Below the pieces are notes generated by a model. The model worked only from the letters and a program-made list of their open reading frames with translations, was not told where the DNA came from and searched no databases. From Sphingopyxis sp. DBS4 (lineage in GTDB: Bacteria; Pseudomonadota; Alphaproteobacteria; Sphingomonadales; Sphingomonadaceae): DNA of 64,000 nt. Below, in pieces: positions 59,458 through 64,000 of the stretch (position 1 is its first letter; each line of letters opens with the position of its first letter). The stretch lies in NCBI RefSeq assembly GCF_024628865.1, contig NZ_CP102384.1, positions 569,001 to 633,000 of the forward strand, in the 5' to 3' direction. Both the position numbers and the translations under genes were made by a program.

Positions 59458-60662
59458 ACAGTCCCCCGTTCTGCTATTTTCAACAAGGTAAGCGTCGACA
59501 GCCGCGCCCGTTCGGCGAGACTGTCGACGATCAGAAATTCATCCGACGAATGGATGGCGCCGCCGCGCGGGCCCATCGTATCGACGACGGGCACACCGCA
59601 CGCCGCGATATTGTTGCCGTCGCAGACGCCGCCAGTCGCGTTCCAGCCGATCGTCAGGCCGAGCGTCGCGCCGCAGTCGCGCACCAGTTCGAACAGGCGC
59701 GTCGCGGCGGGATCGAGCGGCTTGGGCGGACGGTTGAAATTGCCGTGGAGATGGCAATGCACGTCGTGGTCGCGCTGGATGTTGGCGATGGTGTCGCGCA
59801 GCGCGGCTTCGGCGGCGGCCATGGCGGCGGGGGTCATCGGGCGCATGTTGACGCGGAGGATCGCCTGGTCGGGGACGACATTGTTCGGTCCGCCGCCGTC
59901 GATCTTGGCAGGATTGACCTTCAAATCCAATGACTTGAGAGCGTTGAGGCGCAGCGCCAGATCGGCCGCTGCGACGAGGGCGTTGCGCCCTTCCTCGGGA
60001 TTGCGGCCGGCGTGCGCCGAGCGGCCGTGGATCAGCACCGAAAAATTGCCGCTTCCCGGCCTGGCGCCCGCGAGCGTGCCGTCGGGCAGCGCGGGCTCGT
60101 AGGTCAGCGCCGCGGTCTTGCCGCGTGCCAGTTCGGCGATCAGCGCCGCCGAGGCGTGGCTGCCGGTCTCCTCGTCGCTGTTGATCATCACGTCATAGCC
60201 GATGCGCGCCGCGAGCGGCGAGGCTTCGAGCGCGGTCAGCGCCGAGAGGATCACCGCGATGCCGCCCTTCATGTCGGCGGTGCCGGGGCCGTTCAGCACG
60301 CCATCCTTCAGCCATTGCAGCGACTGGAAGGGGTGATCGGCGGCGAACACCGTGTCCATATGGCCGGTCAGCAGCAGTTGCACCGGCGCCTCGGGCCGGA
60401 CGCGCAAATGGAGATGGTCGCCGCGCTGGGTCGTTCGGACGATTCCCGCGGCATCGACGCTTTCGACCGGGTCGGGCGCAACGAGCCGCACATTGCCGGG
60501 CAGGGCGGCGAAGGCGTTGGCGAGCAGGCCGGCTACGGTTTTCAGCCCCGCCAGATTGCCGGTGCCGCTGTTCACCGCCGCCCATTGCTCGACCTGCGTC
60601 AGCATCGGGGCATCGGCGGCGCGTTCGAGGGTCGCGCTTTCGCTTGCGGTGAGGGTGGTCAT
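59454..60662 (-). CDS. M20-family hydrolase linked to the ast genes
   Basis: 402 residues from ATG 60662 (an ATG 36 bases earlier is less likely). Dizinc M20 residues: His101-x-Asp103 (LLTGHMDTVF), Asp130 (GTADMKGG), Glu164-Glu165 (SDEETGSH), and a C-terminal His (GAIHSSDEF). Carboxypeptidase G2-like, it hydrolyses N-acyl amino acids. No AstE (M14-like succinylglutamate desuccinylase) is visible, and this gene is translationally coupled to astA, so it may perform the last AST step, N-succinylglutamate to glutamate plus succinate. That is inference from context. Confidence 0.88.
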   Translation of the reverse strand: MTTLTASESATLERAADAPMLTQVEQWAAVNSGTGNLAGLKTVAGLLANAFAALPGNVRLVAPDPVESVDAAGIVRTTQRGDHLHLRVRPEAPVQLLLTGHMDTVFAADHPFQSLQWLKDGVLNGPGTADMKGGIAVILSALTALEASPLAARIGYDVMINSDEETGSHASAALIAELARGKTAALTYEPALPDGTLAGARPGSGNFSVLIHGRSAHAGRNPEEGRNALVAAADLALRLNALKSLDLKVNPAKIDGGGPNNVVPDQAILRVNMRPMTPAAMAAAEAALRDTIANIQRDHDVHCHLHGNFNRPPKPLDPAATRLFELVRDCGATLGLTIGWNATGGVCDGNNIAACGVPVVDTMGPRGGAIHSSDEFLIVDSLAERARLSTLTLLKIAERGTV

Positions 60663-60840
60663 GGCGTGGCTATAGCGGGCGGCGAGGGGCTTTTGCACCC
60701 CCGGCCCGGCATTTTGTTGCCGCGATACCGTAAGTCACTGATGCCGCGCGCCCGCGCGCCTATGCACCCCATGCGAATCCTCTGCCGATCGACGCCGTTA
60801 ACCAAAAGTTCGTGGCCGTTCCGCTACCCGCCCCGGAGCA

Positions 60841-62052
60841 ATGATGAGTGGATCGATGACTGCTGCCTTCGTGCTTGGCATCAACATGGCCGTTGCGGGC
60901 ATCTTTGCCCTGGCCTTCGCCGTGGTCGCGGCAACGAACCGGAGCGCACGCGGCGCGGGGTGGCTGGCGCTCGGCTGCGGCATGGGAATCGTCAATGCCG
61001 GGCTGGAATTTCTGCTCCGCCAACAGGCCGATCCGGTGCCCGTCGGCATCGGCATCTTCCTCGTCTTTCTGTCGGCGCTCAGCTTCGCGCTGATCGGGGT
61101 CGCGCGCCACTATCGCGCTCGCCCGCCATGGACCGCGATGGCGGTGATCTGGACCGCCACGATCCTGTCGGTGCCGGTCATCTTCAGCATGACCTATGGC
61201 TCGCCGGTGCGGCTGGTGCTCTATCAGCTTCCCTATTTCGCGATGCAGGCGCTGTTCGGCCTCACGATCTGGCGCTCGGGACATCGCCAGCCGCTCGACC
61301 TGCTGCTGGTCGCGCTGCAAGCGGTCGCGGCGATGCTCTATCCGCTCAAATCGCTGTTCGCGATGATGGTCGGGACGGCGCGCACGCCGCAGGATTATAT
61401 GGCGACGACCTATGCGGCGATCTCGCAGAGCGGCAGTGTCGTGGTGCTGATCGCGACGGGACTCATCATGCTGCTGGTGACGATGCGCGACACGACGGCC
61501 GAGATGATCGCCCGCTCCGAAACCGACTCGCTATCGGGCGTCTTCAATCGCCGCGGTTTCGAACGCCATGCCGAAGCCGCGCTCGCGCGTGTTGGCGAGA
61601 GTGGGGGTGATGACGGGGGCCAGGCGGTGCTGATCGCTGCCGATCTCGATCATTTCAAGCGGATCAACGACAATTTCGGCCATGCCGCGGGCGACGGCGT
61701 GATCGCCCATTTCGCCGCGATGCTCGCCGAGGCCGCGCCACCCGAAGCGATCGTCGGCCGCGTCGGGGGAGAAGAGTTCGCCGTGCTGCTGCCCGCTGCG
61801 CTGCTGTCCGACGGACGCCTTTATGCCGAAGCGGTGCGCGCCGCCTTCGCCGCCGCGGAACTGCCGGTGCTTGGCGTCAATCGCCGGTTCAGCGCTTCCT
61901 TCGGCGTCGCGCAATGGATGCCGAAAGAGGCTTTGCCGGACCTGTTCCACCGTGCCGACACCGCGCTCTACCGGGCCAAGGCGGGCGGACGAAATCGGGT
62001 TCGTGTCGCGCTGGTCGACCTCCCGCCGACGCCGGTGCGCGGCGCCGCCTGA
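60841..62052 (+). CDS. Membrane diguanylate cyclase (GGDEF domain)
   Basis: 403 residues. The first ~215 form about six to seven transmembrane helices (FVLGINMAVAGIFALAFAVVAA, LVFLSALSFALIGVA, and others); the GGDEF domain follows (SETDSLSGVFNRRGFERHAE, ADLDHFKRINDNFGHAAGD) with the active-site variant GGEEF at 309-313, fully competent in the family. Synthesises c-di-GMP in response to an unknown membrane signal. No EAL domain. Monocistronic; GGAG lies upstream, and ATG 60844 is an equally possible start. Confidence 0.92.
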   Translation: MMSGSMTAAFVLGINMAVAGIFALAFAVVAATNRSARGAGWLALGCGMGIVNAGLEFLLRQQADPVPVGIGIFLVFLSALSFALIGVARHYRARPPWTAMAVIWTATILSVPVIFSMTYGSPVRLVLYQLPYFAMQALFGLTIWRSGHRQPLDLLLVALQAVAAMLYPLKSLFAMMVGTARTPQDYMATTYAAISQSGSVVVLIATGLIMLLVTMRDTTAEMIARSETDSLSGVFNRRGFERHAEAALARVGESGGDDGGQAVLIAADLDHFKRINDNFGHAAGDGVIAHFAAMLAEAAPPEAIVGRVGGEEFAVLLPAALLSDGRLYAEAVRAAFAAAELPVLGVNRRFSASFGVAQWMPKEALPDLFHRADTALYRAKAGGRNRVRVALVDLPPTPVRGAA

Positions 62053-62067
62053 CGGGGCCACCCGGCC

Positions 62068-62490
62068 TCATCCGATCGCCGCGAGCATGGCCTCCAGCAT
62101 TGGGCGCATTCGCCGGATCTCGTCCCGATGCGCCGCCGACAGCGCCGCCAGTGCGTCGCGCGCCTTGGCGGTCAGGCGTAGCCGTGCGCGGCACCGGTCG
62201 TCCGTCGCGGCGATCCGTTCGATCCAGCCCTGATCGACGAGACGGCCCACAAGCCCCGTCGCGCTGTGCGGTTTGAGCATCAGCCGCCGCGCGACGTCGC
62301 CGATCGTCGGCAGGTCCGGCCCGGTGCCGCGAATCGCGAGCAGCGCCTGATGCTGCTGCGGGGTCAGCCCCTGCTCGATCGCGCGTGCCTCGCTGAACGC
62401 ATGGAACTGGCGCAGCGCATGGCGGAACTCGGCGAGCGCGGCATAGTCGGCATCGGTGAGGGCGGTCTCGCGCGGCATGGCGGTCGGCAT
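62068..62490 (-). CDS. MarR-family transcriptional regulator
   Basis: 140 residues from ATG 62490 (ATG 62478 also possible). Winged HTH: LTPQQHQALLAIRG, TIGDVARRLMLKPHSATGLVGRLVDQGWIERIAATDDRCRARLRLT, with the DDRCR wing, then a C-terminal dimerisation helix. Divergent from a ClC chloride channel gene; the gap holds a perfect 11-bp palindrome that is probably its operator. A far longer antisense reading frame running through the channel gene is not credible. Confidence 0.88.
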   Translation of the reverse strand: MPTAMPRETALTDADYAALAEFRHALRQFHAFSEARAIEQGLTPQQHQALLAIRGTGPDLPTIGDVARRLMLKPHSATGLVGRLVDQGWIERIAATDDRCRARLRLTAKARDALAALSAAHRDEIRRMRPMLEAMLAAIG

Positions 62491-62524
62491 AGGGGGCGGC
62501 ACGAAAGGAGGAAAGCTCCATTGA

Positions 62525-62547
62525 ATTATATCGCATTGCGATATAAT
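62525..62547. promoter_or_regulatory. Perfect palindrome, probable MarR operator
   Basis: ATTATATCGCA (62525-62535), one central T, then TGCGATATAAT (62537-62547): a perfect 11-bp inverted repeat between the divergent MarR and ClC genes, 36 bases before the ClC ATG. Confidence 0.75.
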
Positions 62548-62583
62548 GGCGCGGGCCGCCCGTCCCATCCTGTTGGAAGCCGC

Positions 62584-64000
62584 ATGTCCGTTTCTCCCGC
62601 CGCCTATAAACTCGCGGATCACAGCGCCGACCGGCGGATGCTGTTGCTTGCCGGGCTGGCGCTGGCGATCGGGGCGGGCGCTGCGGGCGGCGCCTGGGTC
62701 CTGCTGAAATCGATCGCGCTCGCGACGAATCTCTTCTGGTTCGGCCGCTTTTCCTTCGCCGCGACCGCGATCACCGATGCGTCGGTCGGCCTGCTCGTCG
62801 TCGTCATTCCGGTGATCGGGGCGCTGATGATCGGGGTGATGGCGCGTTTCGGGTCGGACAAGATCCGCGGCCACGGCATCCCCGAGGCGATCGAGGCGAT
62901 CCTCTATGGCCAGAGCCGCCTGTCGCCGAAGGTCGCGGTGCTGAAACCGATCTCGGCGGCGATTTCGATCGGCAGCGGCGGGCCGTTCGGCGCCGAGGGG
63001 CCGATCATCATGACCGGCGGCGCGATCGGCTCGCTGTTCGCGCAGCGCTTCCGCCTCAGTGCCGCCGAGCGCAAGACGCTGCTGGTGGCGGGCGCCGGGG
63101 CGGGGATGACCGCGATCTTCGGCACGCCGCTCGCCGCGATCCTGCTGGCGCTGGAGGTGCTGCTGTTCGAGTGGAAGCCGCGCAGCTTTGTCCCCGTCGT
63201 CGTCGCGGTGCTCGTCGCGATGGGCGTTCGCCCGCTGCTGATCGGCAGCGAGCCGATGTTCCCGCTCGCCGCGTCGCTGCCGCCCGCCGGATCGGCGCTG
63301 CCGATCGCCGGCGTGCTCGGTGTGGTCGTGGGGCTGGAGGCGGCGCTGCTGTCGGCGCTGCTTTACCGGATCGAGGACGGTTTCCACCGCCTGCCGGTCC
63401 ACTGGATGTGGTGGCCCGCGATCGGCGCGGTGGTGGTCGGGCTCGGCGGCCTGATCGACGCGCATGTCCTCGGCGCCGGCTATGGCAGTATCCAGGCGCT
63501 GCTCGACGGAACGCTCGCGATGCGCGTCGTCGTCGCGCTGCTGGTGGTCAAGGCGGTGGTTTGGCTCTTTGCTCTGGGGTCGGGGACATCGGGCGGCATC
63601 CTCGCGCCTTTGCTGATCCTCGGCGGCGCGGCGGGAGCGCTCGCGGGACATCTCTGGCTTGGCAATCCGGGCGTCTGGGCGCTCGTCGGCATGGCCGGTA
63701 TCCTCAGTGGCGCGATGCGCGCGCCGCTGACCGGCGCGCTGTTCGCGGTCGAGGTGACGGGGCTGTACGGCGCGCTGCCGCTGACGATCGCGGCCGCGTG
63801 CGGTGCCTATGCGGTCAGCGTGCTCCTCATGCAGCGCTCGATCCTCACCGAAAAGATCGCGCGGCGCGGGCGGCATATCCGGCAGGAATATGTCGTCGAC
63901 CCGATGGACCTGGTGCAGGCGCGCGACCTGATGACGCCGCAGCCCGCGACGCTGCCCGGAACGATGGCGGCGGGCGACGTCCTCGATTTCTTCGCCGAGA
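62584..64000 (+). CDS. ClC-family chloride channel/antiporter with CBS domain (3' end outside the window)
   Basis: 472 codons to the window edge without a stop. ClC selectivity motifs: GHGIPEAIEAI (usually GSGIP), SGGPFGAEGP with the gating glutamate, and GTSGGILAPLLILGGAAG; further AGAGAGMTAIFGTPLAAILLALE. About 10-12 membrane segments to ~residue 420. From ~430 a CBS domain begins (ARDLMTPQPATLPGTMAAGDVL). ClC proteins move chloride, often with proton exchange. Regulation by the adjacent MarR protein is implied by the shared operator. Confidence 0.92.
   Translation, partial: MSVSPAAYKLADHSADRRMLLLAGLALAIGAGAAGGAWVLLKSIALATNLFWFGRFSFAATAITDASVGLLVVVIPVIGALMIGVMARFGSDKIRGHGIPEAIEAILYGQSRLSPKVAVLKPISAAISIGSGGPFGAEGPIIMTGGAIGSLFAQRFRLSAAERKTLLVAGAGAGMTAIFGTPLAAILLALEVLLFEWKPRSFVPVVVAVLVAMGVRPLLIGSEPMFPLAASLPPAGSALPIAGVLGVVVGLEAALLSALLYRIEDGFHRLPVHWMWWPAIGAVVVGLGGLIDAHVLGAGYGSIQALLDGTLAMRVVVALLVVKAVVWLFALGSGTSGGILAPLLILGGAAGALAGHLWLGNPGVWALVGMAGILSGAMRAPLTGALFAVEVTGLYGALPLTIAAACGAYAVSVLLMQRSILTEKIARRGRHIRQEYVVDPMDLVQARDLMTPQPATLPGTMAAGDVLDFFAE

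Noticed and set aside
62103..63876. Very long minus-strand open frame extending upstream from the MarR gene through the ClC gene
   Set aside because: It is antisense to a clearly recognisable ClC channel and its upstream part is low-complexity Arg/Asp/His-rich; only the last ~140 codons are MarR.
1..64000. Genomic island or prophage boundary
   Set aside because: No integrase, transposase, phage structural gene or direct repeat around the tRNA-Thr could be found in the window.

Overview
The window is a high-GC, gene-dense chromosomal segment that looks like a sphingomonad (Alphaproteobacteria, Sphingomonadaceae, Sphingopyxis-like). I infer this from the GC-rich coding style, the four TonB-dependent receptors with the IIVT(A/G)(Q/S) TonB-box start, the Spinster-type MFS transporter, and the family of double-hairpin intergenic repeats. 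No prophage, insertion sequence, CRISPR array or conjugation gene is visible. The genes read as adjacent nutrient-scavenging loci, each with its own regulator and, in most cases, its own outer-membrane receptor.

Region A (1-3.4 kb): the 5' part of a TonB receptor (minus strand), then a secreted protein that joins a cyanophycinase-like S51 domain to an isoaspartyl peptidase (Ntn-hydrolase) domain, overlapped by an Lrp/AsnC regulator. Region B (3.6-18.6 kb): a plus-strand run of D-aminoacylase, DgcN-like DUF1611 protein, TonB receptor and cationic-type amino-acid permease. Facing it is a minus-strand set of AstC/ArgD-like aminotransferase, D-2-hydroxyglutarate dehydrogenase, HglS-like (DUF1338) 2-oxoadipate enzyme, RpiR regulator and AstD. 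A LysR gene and a DgcA-like racemase follow. Together they suggest D-amino acid (possibly D-lysine) catabolism through N-acyl intermediates to 2-oxoglutarate. A PAP2 phosphatase and a tRNA-Thr(CGT) with a damaged 3' acceptor arm close this part.

Region C (19.7-41.6 kb): a sulfoquinovose-type sugar locus. It has a LacI regulator with three matching operators, two MFS transporters, an aldo/keto reductase overlapping an SsuD-like monooxygenase, an iron alcohol dehydrogenase, a TIM-barrel isomerase, an FGGY (glycerol-like) kinase, an AGPS-like flavoprotein, GlpD, a frameshifted LysR gene, a GH31 sulfoquinovosidase with the K-E-R-W sulfonate-recognition pattern, a TonB receptor, a LysR gene, a PhyH-type dioxygenase and an FMN reductase. 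Nine of the ten palindromic repeats lie here.

Region D (41.6-54.4 kb): a second D-amino-acid/peptide locus with an atypical D-aminoacylase lacking the HxH metal motif, an XRE-cupin regulator, a membrane-anchored S12 serine hydrolase, a DgcA-like racemase, a TonB receptor, a second DgcN, a YkvI-type transporter, a second S12 hydrolase and an M19 dipeptidase lipoprotein. Most of these genes overlap by 4 bases. A shared promoter/operator block precedes both plus-strand transcripts.

Region E (54.6-64 kb): leucine-dehydrogenase-like enzyme with a coupled ACT-like small protein and a divergent Lrp gene; the arginine succinyltransferase genes astA and astB with an M20 hydrolase and a spermidine-synthase-like protein; a GGDEF diguanylate cyclase; a MarR regulator with a perfect 11-bp palindrome; and the 5' part of a ClC chloride channel that runs off the window. 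AstC-like and AstD proteins (region B) plus AstA and AstB (region E) could also give an almost complete AST arginine pathway, so arginine released in region A could be used.
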